Shown here in pieces: positions 44,269 through 56,315 of a stretch of DNA of 64,000 nt. Source of the DNA: Vitrella brassicaformis. Taxonomy: Eukaryota; Sar; Vitrellaceae. The DNA lies in contig CDMY01000385.1 of assembly GCA_001179505.1 (NCBI GenBank), forward strand, positions 175,405 to 239,404. The letters are read 5' to 3'. The notes beneath the pieces are model-generated. The model had not been told where the DNA came from and did not search any database. It saw only the letters and a program-made list of their open reading frames with translations. Numbering within the stretch: the first letter of the stretch is position 1; each line of letters starts with the position of its first letter. The position numbers were made by a program, and so were the translations under genes.

Positions 44269-47200
44269 TCACGCGTGTCCCTCTAGCTCCCCCTCAGCCG
44301 GCGTCTCATCGGTCAAGGCACCACAATCACGAGGGCCATGCACCACCACACGTCCGCCGCCCTCCGACCCCGATGGGTGTGGTGGTTCGGGGTCGGCCAG
44401 GAGGATGCAGTTGGACGGGTGGGAGGCGTCACCAAGAGGCACGTCAGGCAAGAAGGCAAAGCCTGCACAGGGACAGACAGACCAAGAGAGAGAGACATGC
44501 TTATCAACTGACTCATCTGTGTGTGTGTGGGGGGGGGGGGGTCATACTTTGGCAGTGTTGGCGGCGAGAACACATGCCTTGACAGTCGGCTGGGTCAATG
44601 GCTGCCAGGTACTCCACCGCTCGGCCCGCTGCCACGCCATCCAGCCCATCAGACGACTGGCCCCGGCTGAAGCCTGCATGCACCCAGCTAGGTAGACATG
44701 GACGCACAGCGGGCTGGCTGGTGGGTGGCTGGCTTACACCCTGCTGGTATGAGACTTGGAAACTGCTGGAACTCGCCTTCCTCCTCCTCGCCGTCTCCGT
44801 CGTCCTCCGATCGCAATGTGGTGGCGGCCGGCCTCAGCTTGCCCGCGCCACCCTTGTGCTTCGGTGCAGCCCACCGTTGGGCCTTCCCCGCCTTGCGCAC
44901 CACACGGTAGACCTTGGGCTTGCCCACCATAGCCGTGACGCTCAGGCCCTTCTTGTTGACGGTGCTGCAGTCGCCCCAGAAGAGCCAGTTGCAGACGCGT
45001 GTGCCTGGGGGTCGCATGGCGTCGGGGAGGCTTTTTGGGGGGATTTGGATTGAGTACTTTTTGCCGCTGCCGGATGAGCTCGTGACGACCAGCACGTCCG
45101 AGCCGCGGGAAAAGGCGTAGATATTGGGGGTGACCTGCAGACACACAGACACACAGACAGACAGACGGAGAAAGGGTGTTTGTTGTCTCTCGCTGCGTGA
45201 ATGTGTGTGGGGCGAGTGTGATTGTTCGTACGAATCTCTGTATCTGTTCGCCTTCGAACATGCCGCTGCGACGAAACTTCGCAAGCAGCTGAGTAGCTGA
45301 CATACCATGCAGATATGCATACCCATCATTCATTTCAGCCGGTGTGTCTGTCTGTCTGGATGAGCGTGCGTCGCCTGCGCACCTACCTCTATACAGGACG
45401 TGCTCGGTGTTGTATGGGTCCTCATGCTTCCACATGGGCACGCGCGAGCCGTGATAGCGAGGTTCACCGCCGGAAGCGCCTGTGAGATGAGATCGATCGC
45501 CACATGCACTGCACACCACATCTGCCCCACCCCGCCTGCCTCTTTGTTGCTCGCCTTGCCTTGTTCGTCGCCATAATAGAGCACGGGAATGTGGACAGCG
45601 CACATGAGCCACACGAGCGCATTCAGGTAGGCCACCTGGTCGTTCCGCACGTGCATAAACCTGGGGACGTCGTGATTGTTGATAAACAGAGCAGCCGCAT
45701 GCTTGTCGTCGATAAGCGTCTTGGTGGCCGTCCATGCGTCGACCACCACGCTCATCGGCTGACGGCTGGCGAAGGCGCTACGAAGAGCAAAGGCCAGCGG
45801 GAAGTTGGTCACCTGCACGTTGAATGCAATGCGTGAATGAATGAAGCTGAGTCGGTTGGTTGACAGTTAGTTCATCTCTTTCTCGCCCACCCCGGGAATA
45901 CGCTTCTGATACTTCGCGACGTGCTTCACCTCTGGCACGAAGGTCTCGCCCTGCAGCCATCCATCCATCCATCCATCCATGAGAGGGAGGGGGAGCGACA
46001 TGGAGAGAGAGAATGGATGAAGGCCTGGCTGGCTGGCTACCTGCTTATTACCATGATGTAGTATTTGCTGCCGATTTGTTTGCCGATTTCGTCGAGGAAT
46101 ACGTCACGAAGGTACGGGATGGCGTCGGCACGGAAACCGTCTTGAGCGATCGATGAGTGAGTTGGCAGACAGCGAGACAAAAGAGCAACTGGTGGATGTG
46201 GCCAGTCGATTTCTTGATTGTCTTGCCTACCGAAGTCGTATTCCTTGGCTTCGTCCTTCACCTGCACACACACACAGACAGACAGACAGACAGACACACA
46301 CAGAGCGAGAAGTGTGCGCATCCATCCATCCATTCATGCGACACGGAGCCGCCCACCCATTTGATGAGCCATTTGCGGACTTCTGTGTTGTCGTCGTTGA
46401 GGTCAGGGAGGTCCCACAGCTGGCACGACTGGAAGGTATCGGGCTTGGTGAACTCCACGTGACAATCAGAGGGGTGGAAGTGCTCCGGCTTGTTGAACGG
46501 ATGAAGGTGCTTACGATTCTTCTCTGGACCCATGTGATTCAGCACTGCACATAACATACGCACACACGAAAGCACCCAGTGTGTGTTAACATCGATTGCC
46601 GGTGTATGTGTGTGTCTACCGATGTCAGCCATGACCCAGAGGCCCTTTTGGTGTGCTTCTTCGGTGAGTTTCTTGAGCTGCCTCTTGCCGCCAAACTCAT
46701 CTGACACCTTGTTGTAGTTCCGCGGCCAGAAGCCGTGATACCCACACTTGGTCTGCACACACACAGGCAAGCGTGGTCGGTCGACCAACGATCAAATGCT
46801 TCGATACGCCTGGCATACGTTTTGAATGTGCGGCGAGATCCAGAGGGCCGTCACCTGCGTGTTTGTCATCGCAGCAGGCGATGCGATGAGAGGATCAGCC
46901 AGCCGTGACAGTGAGTCAATGAATCGTGGTGTATGTGTATGTATGTATGTATGTATGTATGGCTGACTGGCTTCATTACCCCGAGCTCGGCGATGTAGTC
47001 GAGCTTCCTCCTCAGCTCCTTGTAGCTCCCGCCGCAGAAGCCGCCCTCAGCACAGTCTGTCATGACAGTCACAACACAAGACAGACAACACAGCAGAACC
47101 AACCGAGCATGGATGGCTCCTCGTCTTGCGGATTTGTGTCCATACCTGGGTCGCACGTCACTCCAGGGTCCTTGGCGGCGAAGCGGTCTGTAACCACCTG

Positions 47201-47391
47201 ATAGATGATGCTGAAGGAGGCAAAGACAGATGCTCAGCGGGTCGTCGGCTGCGAGTTGCTCACCTTCGCCGTCCAACCCAGTCGTCGCGTGTGCGCGATT
47301 TGCCGCCAACAAGGAGGTCACCAAAGCCCCACAGCAGAAACACGAAGACCGCGAGTAGAGTCGAGTGCAGCCGCCTCTTCCTCATCCTCAT
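44269..47391 (-). CDS. Secreted GH13 alpha-amylase with C-terminal Cys-containing PAN/apple-like region, 671 aa
   Basis: Exons (minus): 47264..47391, 47146..47210, 46980..47056, 46819..46854, 46620..46752, 46357..46544, 46231..46261, 46052..46140, 45891..45950, 45560..45812, 45232..45479, 44740..45134, 44548..44666, 44269..44462; 2016 bases. A signal anchor/peptide (STLLAVFVFLLWGFGDLL) opens it. The barrel has IIYQVVTDRFA, TALWISPHIQN, GYHGFWPRNYNKV, VMADIVLNHMG, the nucleophile Asp in DGFRADAIPYL, the acid Glu in MGETFVPE, NNHDVPRF and VLYYGDEQG, so the catalytic triad is intact. A C-terminal beta domain follows, then about 110 extra residues with DCQGMCSRRQHCQ, FAFLP and SNCILLAD, which look like a PAN/apple-type disulfide module. 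The intron 45480..45559 needs a GC donor (CAAG/GCAAGG). Endo-acting starch or glycogen breakdown outside the cytosol is expected. Confidence 0.9.
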
Positions 47392-47614
47392 CGGCAGCGC
47401 TGTCTGGTTAACCTGCCGTGCAGGTGCTTTCTCACGTCGGCGGGCCTTTCTTCCCTTCAACCATGGTGCGATGCTATATCGTATTATTTGTGTCGCCTGA
47501 ACCCTAAGCCCCGACATCCATCCATCCATCAGTCCATGACACGTATCCTATAGTCACTCACTACATGTCGTCCATTGTTCACATTCATCAATACACACAG
47601 TGTCATCATGGGTT

Positions 47615-48851
47615 TCATTTCTTGAGTGTCGGTTTCGCAATGCCAAGCTCAATAAGACACAAAACAGCGTCACGGACGCTCTCTTCTAATGGCCGATACT
47701 CAATGCCCAGCTCCTCTATGCTCCTGCACAGACAGGCAGACAGACAGACAGACAGACAGACAGAGAGACAGGCAGACAGACAGACAGCCGCGTACATGCA
47801 GAGGATGGCCGACGTTGAATGGGTGTGTGCCTGCCTGGTGTTGTCGAAGGCCACTGTCATCTGCAGCTCGTCAAGGTTGTCGGGCACCTCAAACGCATAC
47901 TCAGGGACGGTCTGCTGCGCCATCGATGCCAGGATGCCCGCGGGAACTGCAGCCAACCAGCCAGCCAGCCACAATCAGCAAACATGCTTCAATGACCGTC
48001 GCCATCTGACCGAATTCTCTGCCGGCCAGCAAGTACCGCTTCCCATCGGTATTGGGGCGCTCGGCGGCTCGAATGTGCGCAAGTGCCTGCAGACACACGC
48101 ATGGACATCACAGCGCCAGAGATGCCGGTGTGTGTGTCGTTTATGTGCAAAAAGACCGTTTCTCGCACGTCAACGATAGGAGCTAGGATTTCCTTGTAGA
48201 AGGCCCCTGCGGATCAACAGCCACCCGCAGCACACACAACAATGGAAGGCTCGCCCATGCAGCAGGCTTGCCCTTTCTCCTCACCATGTTCGACAAGCGA
48301 GATCCCCCACTCGACCGACAATGTGTCTGGCTTCCGAGAATTTGGTGGGCCGATGACGAGGCCTGGCAAGATGGTGGTCAGCGGAATGCCGCTCTCCTCG
48401 GAATACCTCCACCCGACCTTCTCGGCTTGCACCTGACGATTGATGCTCTTGATGATGCAGGACACTTTCGCGTGTGCCTGTGCGTCTTCTTGCCTTGGAA
48501 TAGTGGTACGGCGAGAGCTTGCCTCTCCCCTCCTTCTCGACCTTTTGCTGGAAGGCCGTCAAGGCGGCCGTCTTATCCGCATCGTCCATACCACGCAGAG
48601 TGCCTTTCACATGACAGCCTGCACCACGCGGGTGGCATAGGTGTCATGCAGGGAATCAAGTAGTCTTGCTCACCTTTTTGGAGCAGTTGCTCCACCAGAT
48701 GCAACGCGATATATCCTGAAAGATGTATGCCACCCCAGTTGTGCCACCCAAAACAGGAATCAATCTGTATGGTACTTTTCTGCTTACCAGTCGCCCCAGT
48801 CACGCACACGGTTGCCCCGTCGAGAGGCGATGCTTGTCCTCCCTCCGGCAT
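47615..48851 (-). CDS. Shortened extended-SDR (dihydroflavonol-reductase-like) protein, 241 aa
   Basis: Exons (minus): 48788..48851, 48674..48715, 48494..48618, 48285..48432, 48157..48206, 48011..48086, 47835..47946, 47615..47723; 726 bases. The NAD(P) motif VCVTGATGYIALHLVEQLL is followed by VKGTLRGMDD, then directly by PYHYSKVQAEKVGWRYSEES (the YxxxK active site, Tyr73/Lys77), PLTTILPGLVIGPP, IVDVRETALAHIRAAE and a C-terminal helix. In family members about 130-160 residues separate the Gly motif from the catalytic Tyr; here about 50 do, so strands beta3-beta5 and the catalytic Ser region are absent. Two introns have GC donors (AAG/GCAAGA at 48493, AG/GCAGGC at 47834). The frame stays open upstream to an ATG at 48992 with a Ser/Arg-rich, transit-like segment, but that would overlap the first exon of the subtilase gene on the other strand. 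Activity is doubtful. Confidence 0.75.
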
Positions 48852-48960
48852 CGATATCCTGCAAAAAAGTGAAGGTCTCCTTGGCGAGCTACGGGCGAAA
48901 TTATAGTACACGTAACGGCTGGAGCTATACGTGGATATGCACAAGGGAGGCTTGGACGTC
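48852..48960. promoter_or_regulatory. Short bidirectional promoter region
   Basis: About 110 bases between the SDR start (48851, minus) and the subtilase start (48961, plus). An in-frame plus ATG also occurs at 48937. Confidence 0.35.
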
Positions 48961-51900
48961 ATGGGGAGATGCCTCATCGTGGGGCTGTCCATATTTAACC
49001 TGGCAGGTGGGCGACGAGACTGCAACATAACAGCAGACACAAACAAATAGGCAACGGACACGCTCTTGCCTTGTGTGTGTGTCTGCAGCTGCTCAATGGA
49101 GGCCGCCGAAGCCGCCACCAAAGCTCGACAGCACCCTCCACTCTATACACCGGTTACGGGCCGACTCGGCGGCTTTTCAGAACTCCCCGTGGGCGGCCTC
49201 CGGCAAAAGCCTGATGGTCCACTTCAAAAACGAGACCCACGTCATGATCGACGCTGTGGCCGCAGAGAGCGGCGAAGAGCTGCTCCGAGAGCTCGAGGAA
49301 ATGGGCCTCGTCGAGGGCTCACAGTTCTCCCACTTTGTCAGCGGCTTCCTGCCGATTGAGGCGATTGAAAAGTTGAGCGAGATGCCGTCGCTGCAGTACG
49401 TCGGGCCTGCGGCGGTGACCACTCAGGGTGCTCTCGATATGGCTCTGAGGAAAGGGGCTGATTTGTTGCCGGCGATTGACAAGAAGCTCATGTTGGAGCA
49501 GGAGGACAGGAAGAACCTGGCGGGGAGTGAGAAAGAGAGGGACCCCAAGGCACGGGGGGACGTCATTTCTGAAGCTGACTCGGCCTTGCGGACGTCCAAG
49601 GCTCGCGAGGAGATGGGCCTCACGGGGAAGAACCTGGCAATCGGCATTCTGTCCGATTCTTTCAATCAGGTGGGAGAAAGGCGACCGTCAGGTCTGCGAG
49701 TGTGTGTGTGTGTGTGCGTTCTGTCACCGCTTTGTGTGATCGTGCTGACTGACAACCAGGGCGGGGACAAGTTGCTGACGACGGCAGAGGACGATATGAA
49801 AAACGGCGACCTGCCTCCTAAAGAGATGATAGAGATGCTCAAGGAGGGGCCATCGGGCAGCGGCATGGACGAGGGACGCGCAATGTACGAATGGATGGAT
49901 GGTAGATGGAACAGACACACGCCACAATGCTATCCCTCTGTCTGCCTCTGTGTGTGTCTGTGTGTGTAACGGTCAGGATGCAGCTCATTCACGAGTAAGC
50001 ACAGCACCTTGGTCAGAGAGGCAGCCACTTAAAGGTGTCCAGCCACGTATGTGTCCACATGTCTTGTCTTTGCAGCATTGTCCCCGAATCGAGAATAATA
50101 TTCCATTCGGCCTTCGGGGGGCTGGCTGATTTCGCAAAGGGCATCATCCGCCTGTCCAAGGCTGGAGCCGACGCAATCGTCGACGATGTGGTACGCCACA
50201 CACACCGCACCGCGCCAAGGCGCGCACAAAGGCGGCACGACAGGCATCCGTCCGTCTGTGTGTCAGATATACTACCGAGAGCCCATGTTCATGGACGGCC
50301 TCATCGCGCAGGCAGTCGATTTCGTGGCCAAGAAGAAAAATATCCCCTACTTCAGCGCGGCCGGCAACAACGGCAAGAAGGGCTACATGTCTGAGCTGCG
50401 AATCACCGACAAGAAGGCGCACGACGGCCGCCTGCACAACTTCGACTCACGGCCGGGCAAAATGGCCGACAAGCTCAAGATCAAGGTGCCGCTGGGCTCG
50501 CGAGCGCTGCTGGTGATGCAGTGGGACGAACCGTACTTCAGCGCGACGCAGAAGAAGTCGGCGTCGTGCCAGGCCGACCTGGACGCCTACCTGATGAACA
50601 AAAAGGGCGAGGTGGTGTCCTATGGCGGCAACACTGACAACCTCAACAACGACCCGGTATGTCAGAAGGAATGCGAGACAGACTGCATGGAAGCAAGGAT
50701 GGATGGATGCTCTCATTGTGTTTGTGTTGGCTCGTGTTGTGTTGTGTTGTGTTGTGGTGTGTTGTGTGTGGTGTGTAGGTGGAGATGTTTGAGTTCCAAA
50801 ACGACGGGACGATCAAGGACAAGGCCGAGGCCGACCAAGTCATCCTGAAAAAACGCAAGGGCAAAGGCAAGGGCAAAGGCGACGACGAGGAGGAAGAAGA
50901 CGACGACCAGGAGCAGGAGGAGGAGTTCTATTTGCAAATCGTCCAGGCAGGCGGCAAAGGCAAACCCAAACACGTCAAGTTTGTCCTCTACGGCTCAGCC
51001 AACGTCGAGATTGAACGAATCGGCTCAGCAGCAGATGATGACGAACAGACCGACGAAGACCGAGACGAAGACGAGGCCCATCCCTTCAACCTGGCCGACG
51101 CATCCACGAGCACCCTTTACGGCCATGCCAACGCCGAGATGGCAGTGGCTGTGGGTGCGATCTTCTACGGCAAGACGCCCGAGTTTGACGACAATGAGGT
51201 TGACTGGGTGCCGGAATCGTTCTCGTCTTACGGGCCACAGCCCATTACCATGGATGAGGCGGGCAAGCGGCTTAAGGAACCCATTGTGCGGAACAAACCC
51301 GATATCGTCGCACCCGACGGGTGAGAGAATGACGGACGTATGGGTCGTCTCGTCTCCCTGCCCTCCTGCCTACCTGCCTACCTGCCTGTATGTGTCTCTG
51401 TGACGTTGTGTGTGTGAGTGCAGGCCCAACACGTCTTTTTTCATTCCTGGCCTCGACATCGAGCATGACGGTCACTTCAATTTCATGGGTACGCCGACTG
51501 CACACATGCCGCCGATAGTCCAGCTGTGTGTAATGTCTCCCTCGTGTGTGGGTGTCCCTGTGTGAGTGCAGGTACGTCAGCTGCGGCCCCTAGTGCTGCT
51601 GCAACGGCGCTGATGATGAAACAGGCGAACCCAGACATAACTGTCGAGCAGATCAAGACGATACTCGTCGACACGGCGATTGACATGCACGGTGGGTCCA
51701 CACGCACTCGTGTCAGACAGACAGACAGAGGTACAGGCACCTTGCCACACGACCTGCATGTGTGTGTCCATCCAGATCCGCTGGCCGAGGACCCCAACAA
51801 GGGAGTTGGTTTCGACTGGGGGACTGGTGCGGGTCTGATCGACGGCTGGACTGCCGTGCAGGAGGCGGCCAAGCTGGCTGAGGAAGACGATGAAGACGAA

Positions 51901-52074
51901 GGCAAGCAGAAGGGCAAGCGCAAGCCAAGAGGGGGGAAGAAGAAACAAGACAAGAAGGAAGACAAAGACGAGGATAAGAAGGAGGATGAAGACGAGAAGG
52001 AGGAGAAAGAGGATGACGAGAAAGAGGAGGAGAAGCCGGAGATGGCAACCGAGAGGAGGACACGATCACGATAG
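48961..52074 (+). CDS. Secreted subtilisin-like (S8) protease of the DEGRAM type, 766 aa
   Basis: Exons: 48961..49006, 49089..49669, 49760..49884, 49977..49994, 50076..50190, 50267..50656, 50779..51320, 51424..51488, 51572..51691, 51776..52074; 2301 bases. The first exon encodes a signal peptide (MGRCLIVGLSIFNLAG). Catalytic candidates: Asp in IGILSDSF (about 205), His in DEGRAMMQLIHD (about 256), Asn in FSAAGNNG, and Ser in GTSAAAP (about 630). The usual HGTHVAG box is replaced by the DEGRAM...HD segment, which I know from a divergent group of S8 peptidases. The 18-base exon 49977..49994 carries this His and is required for it. An acidic Lys/Glu/Asp-rich insert lies near 390-470, and the last 75 residues are almost purely Lys/Glu/Asp. 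Likely extracellular or vacuolar protein breakdown. Confidence 0.87.
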
Positions 52075-52614
52075 CACCTGTTCGTGTGCATGGGTCGGTC
52101 GGTCGGTTTGGAGGACCGATGGATGGACGGATAATTACATGTGTCTTGCTAGCAGCCAGTGGGGCGGGCGGGCGGGGGTGTGGCTTTCCTCTCTTCTTGT
52201 TTTTGCCCTCCCTCGCTCCCGCCCGTGTGACGGCGTGTGCGTGGCTGTTTGGGCGGGTGTGGTGTTGATTACTGGTTGGGCTTTAAGTGCGGGCGGGTTG
52301 TGAGTGAGTCATGCGGCCCTCACTAAGTGTATTGTGGGCTGCGGTAAGATAGCCAGCCCTGTCAGTCATTCGTTGCACTACTAGCATCATCTCATGGTCC
52401 ATCATCTTTTTTCCTGTTGCTGTGCCCGCCCACGCCCGTGGGCTGAGCAAGCGACTGCATCGATCCATCTTACCCTCACTCTCCTCTTTGTGCGTGTGTG
52501 AGGTATGTGTGTCTGCCTAAAGGTCTCGGTGGTTAAAGACAAAATGGTTGCTTGAATTAAGAACACTTGGAAGCCGTGTACTATTATTTCCGCTCCGCTC
52601 CACTCAAGCCAGAA
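52075..52614. other. Intergenic region between two plus-strand genes
   Basis: Promoter side of the DUF5060-type gene. Contains GGGCGG repeats near 52160-52178. No gene supported. Confidence 0.45.
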
Positions 52615-55419
52615 ATGGCTTTGGAGTGGCGCTTGCTTTCCCTCCGGGTAGCCCTGGGGCTCCCGCTGGCCATCGTGTTGCTCCTGTCACTCGCTGCGGC
52701 CGCTGCCTCGGAGGACGCGCAAACAACGGTCACCGTAAGAGCGCTGCAAAGTGACGTCGTGGACGCCGAGGAACTCAAGAAGGAGAGGAGCCACAAGAAA
52801 AGCCGCGGCAAGGCCAAGAAGAAGAGAGAGAAAAAGAAAGTCAGGGAAGATGACGACAAGGCGGAGGACCCGAGTTCTTACGTGGAGCTTCCTGGGGAGC
52901 GGGTGATGCTGTGGCACAAGATGACGTTCGACCTCACCGGCCCAGAGGTCGACGAGATGGACGATGAGAACCCCTTCGAGGCCTACCGCATCGACCTCAA
53001 ACTCACCCACAAGGACCTCGACAAGCCCCTCAAGGTGCCCTGCTACTTCGCTGCCGACGGCGATGCGGCCGAGACGTCTGCCACGGGTGGCGACCAGTGG
53101 CGGTGCCACTTCATGCCCATCAAGACGGGCACCTGGAAATACAAGCTCAAGTTCACGCAAGGCGACAGGGTGGCCGTGGACAAGAAGCAGGAGGGGGAGC
53201 CGGCGGGCTTCTTCGACGGCGCGAGTGGGGCGTTTGAGGTGCTCCCAAGCGACAAGAAGGGGAAGGACAGTAGGAGAATGGGGCTGCTGCGACACGTGGG
53301 AGAGAGATACCTCAAGTTTGCGGTGGGTGAGATATGGCTGATGGATGGATGGATGGCTGAGAGAAAGAGCCTTCGTCTCTTTCTTTCTGTTGTGTCGTGG
53401 CCTGCAGGGCACTGACGAGTATTTCATCAAGGCGGGAGTGGACGGGCCCGAGAACCTGCTGGCCTACGAGGGCTTCGACAACACGCCCAACTACCTAAAC
53501 CTCAGGAAGACCTACCCCAAGCACATCGAACACTGGAAAGAGGTACATGCACAATCACAGCCCCACAATGCACACGGCACCCCTCAAGTGTGTTTGTCGA
53601 TATCTGTCTGCCTGTCACGTGCCTCCCTCGCTCAGGGTGACCCGACGTGGCAGGGCGGCAAGGGCAAGGGCCTCATCGGTGCGCTCAACTACCTCGACTC
53701 TGTTGGCCTCAACGCCTTCTCCTTCCTCACCTTCAACGACCAGGGGGACGACAGAAACGTCTTCCCATATGTCACGGTCGGTCACACGACCTCCATTCAT
53801 CCGGACAGCCCCTTGACGCTGTGTGTGTGTGTGCCTCGATTGGCCGATGCAGGCAAAGGAGCTGGGTCGTTTCGACGTGAGCAAGCTGGCGCAGTGGGAG
53901 AAGGTGTTTGAGCACGCGACCAAACTGGGGCTGACGATGCACTTCAAGACGCAGGAGGCCGAGAGCATCAAGATCCACGGCAAGGAGAAGCTGGAGGACT
54001 CGCGCAGGCTCTACTACAGAGAGCTGCAGGCGAGGTTCGGACACCATGCCAACATCATATGGAACATCGGTATGTGGGCGGCCATACTCGCAGCGACCAT
54101 CTGTGCATGTGTGTGTGTGTGTGTGTGTGTGTGGATTTGTTGGTGTCGTGTTGCGTGTCAGGTGAGGAGACGACGATGCCGGTGGAGGCCATCCGTGATT
54201 CGGCCGAGTACTGGCGGTCCATCGACCCCTACGAGCACCCGATGGTCGTCCACACCCACTACCCACAGATATGGGAGAAATACGTACCCCTCATGGGCGA
54301 AAACTCGCCACTGTGAGCGACATTCACCACACAACACCATACAAAACAGAAAGACAAACGACTCGCCACATATGGTGTGTCCACTGCAGTGACGGCCCAT
54401 CGATGCACGCCCGTGAGCCCTTCGGCGTCAACAACCTGACCCGTGCGCTGGTGAGGATGTCCCATGAGAAGGGCAAGGCGTGGGCGGTCATGAACGACGA
54501 GCAGGGCCCCTGGTACAAGGGCGTCCTGCAGGACGCACACGACCCCGACCACGACGTGCTGCGCCAGCAGCTGGTGTGGGGCAACCTGCTGGCCGGCGGG
54601 GCGGGCTTCGAGTTCTACTTCGGGTGGGGGTGGAACATCCACAAGATGGCCAACGAGACGCAGGTCAAGCACTCGTTCGATGACGACTCTCTCAATGTCG
54701 AGAAGAAACCGCCCCCAGGCAACCTCATCCAGACCGGCGAGTCCGGCAATGACGATAACGGCGACGGCCAACTCGACGACCTGCCGGCTCTCGAGAGCTT
54801 AGCGTCGCTGGAGGGTGACAGAGACAATGCCCCCGTGGCGCACTCGCTCTCTGGCTGCCCTGAGTGGGTGATCTGTTCGGCGTGCAGCGACATTACCTGC
54901 GAGGACTTCACCAACCGGCACAACATGTGGCTGCAGGCCGCCAAGGCCATCGAGTTCTTCAAGAAACCCATCAAGTTGCCGGCGTCAATGGCCTCGCAAG
55001 TCGGCCCTTACGACAGCAATGGCGGCGACGAGAGCGCCCTTGACTACCGCCTGCCGTTCTGGGCCATGTGGGACGACAACAACATCACAGCGGCCGAGGA
55101 CGACTTCGCTTTGGTCAACGACGACACGTACCTGATCATGACGCCCACAAGGGAGAAGAGTGCCCTCTCTTTGGCCCTGCCGTCTGGCCGCAACTACGCC
55201 GTTGCGTGGTGGAACCCCAAAGAGGGCGGGCCACTGGTGAGCGGCGATCATGTGGACATGCCCGCCCTCAGCGCAGCCGGGGAAGGGGCGGGGAGCACGG
55301 CAGCCTCATCTCTTGTGGAGCTCCCCTTCCCACAAGAGATGATGGTGACCAGCAAAGAGGGAGAGATGAAGCACCCGGCCGAGTTCGTGGCGCTCGTAAG
55401 GGCCGTGCCGGATGGATAG
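52615..55419 (+). CDS. Secreted DUF5060/apiosidase-like glycoside hydrolase candidate, 793 aa
   Basis: Exons 52615..53322, 53408..53542, 53636..53776, 53853..54069, 54162..54312, 54390..55419 (2382 bases). The ATG at 52615 opens a signal peptide (LGLPLAIVLLLSLAAAAAS); the longer frame starts with TTG. A Lys/Arg-rich stretch is followed by an Ig-like DUF5060 region (about 80-215; LWHKMTFDLTGP, WRCHFMPIKTGTWKYKLKF, GAFEV). Next comes a barrel-like part: YFIKAGVDGPENLLAYEGF, LNAFSFLTFNDQGDDRNVFP, WEKVFEHATKLGLTMHFKTQE, ANIIWNIGEE, YEHPMVVHTHYP. The Glu of NIGEE and a later Glu (AVMNDEQGPW) are candidate acid residues. WGNLLAGGAGFEFYFGWGW matches the end of such barrels. The C-terminal beta domain ends near ALVRAVPDG. 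Bacterial relatives act on plant or algal polysaccharides. Same strand as the subtilase, 540 bases downstream. Confidence 0.82.
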
Positions 55420-56315
55420 ACAGACAAAGAGGATGGATGGGCGTGCTGTGTGGAAGACGGCGGGCCTTGCGCGCGTGTTTGTGCGTGTGCGCCTGCCTGC
55501 CTGCAATGGTGGTGCACGTGTCTCCACCTGTTTTTGTGAAATCCACCCATACTTGAAGTGTCAGGTAGCTGAGCTGTGTGAAGGAGCATGATTACACAGT
55601 CTGTTTGCAGCCTTCGGGTCGTCCGTATTTAGCCATCGGTTCTCTCGTAGGGTCTCGTAGGGCCTCATATGTGGCTGTGTCGGATTTCTCTATTTGTTCA
55701 CTCGTTTTGTTGGAATTGGGGCTGGCGGAGCCAAGTGTCTGCCTCTGTCCTTGTCGTATTGATGAGTCTCACGATGCATCGGTACGGGTGTGGGCGGGAG
55801 GGTGTGCATAAATACGGCCATTTTGTGTGCGGCGAACTGGTGTGCACGTGTAGGCCTCCAATTCACGTAAGTAGCGTTCGTACGCATCAATCGAGATGAT
55901 TTGAGAGCAGCCGAGACACACACGCGGCAATCAGCACACAACAGCCTCACCGGCCGACAGCCAAATCAGTCAGAATTCCTGGCGATGGCGGTGCCGGTAC
56001 CATTATTTTAACGCACTATTATTCTCCATCTTCACGGCAATCCCCCCTCCTTCCCCACCGGCAAATTGCCTTGTGTGTGTGTGTCTGTGTGTGTGTGTCT
56101 GTCTGCCCCGCCAACGCCCACGCCATTACTTTTTCTAACGCCTGACGGCGAGCGTTGGCGTTACGGCTGCGGAGAGCAGCGAGAGATATCTCTCACCGCC
56201 GCAGACCTCGCCTCGCTCTCTCTCGCTGCTCACAGGCATCTGTAATTAGTTCGTGTGTTTATACTCTCTGCTTGCTTGTTTCCGTCCTGAGAGAGAGAGG
56301 TTTCCTCGACGCGAG
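55420..56315. other. Upstream region of the acidic secreted protein gene
   Basis: No exon supported. Two symmetric elements stand out: CGCCAACGC at 56109-56117 with its inverted copy GCGTTGGCG at 56152-56160, and the perfect 14-base palindrome GAGAGATATCTCTC at 56181-56194, itself flanked by CTGCGG (56167) and CCGCAG (56197). Confidence 0.5.
56167..56202. promoter_or_regulatory. Nested palindrome/hairpin upstream of the acidic secreted protein gene
   Basis: A 14-base perfect palindrome (56181-56194) lies between inverted copies of CTGCGG. It sits about 115 bases before the start codon at 56316. It could be a binding site for a dimeric regulator or a 5' UTR hairpin. Confidence 0.35.

Noticed and set aside
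48852-48992. N-terminal extension of the SDR with a transit-like segment
   Set aside because: It would overlap the first exon of the opposite subtilase gene, and the 48851 ATG sits just before the core fold; kept only as an alternative.
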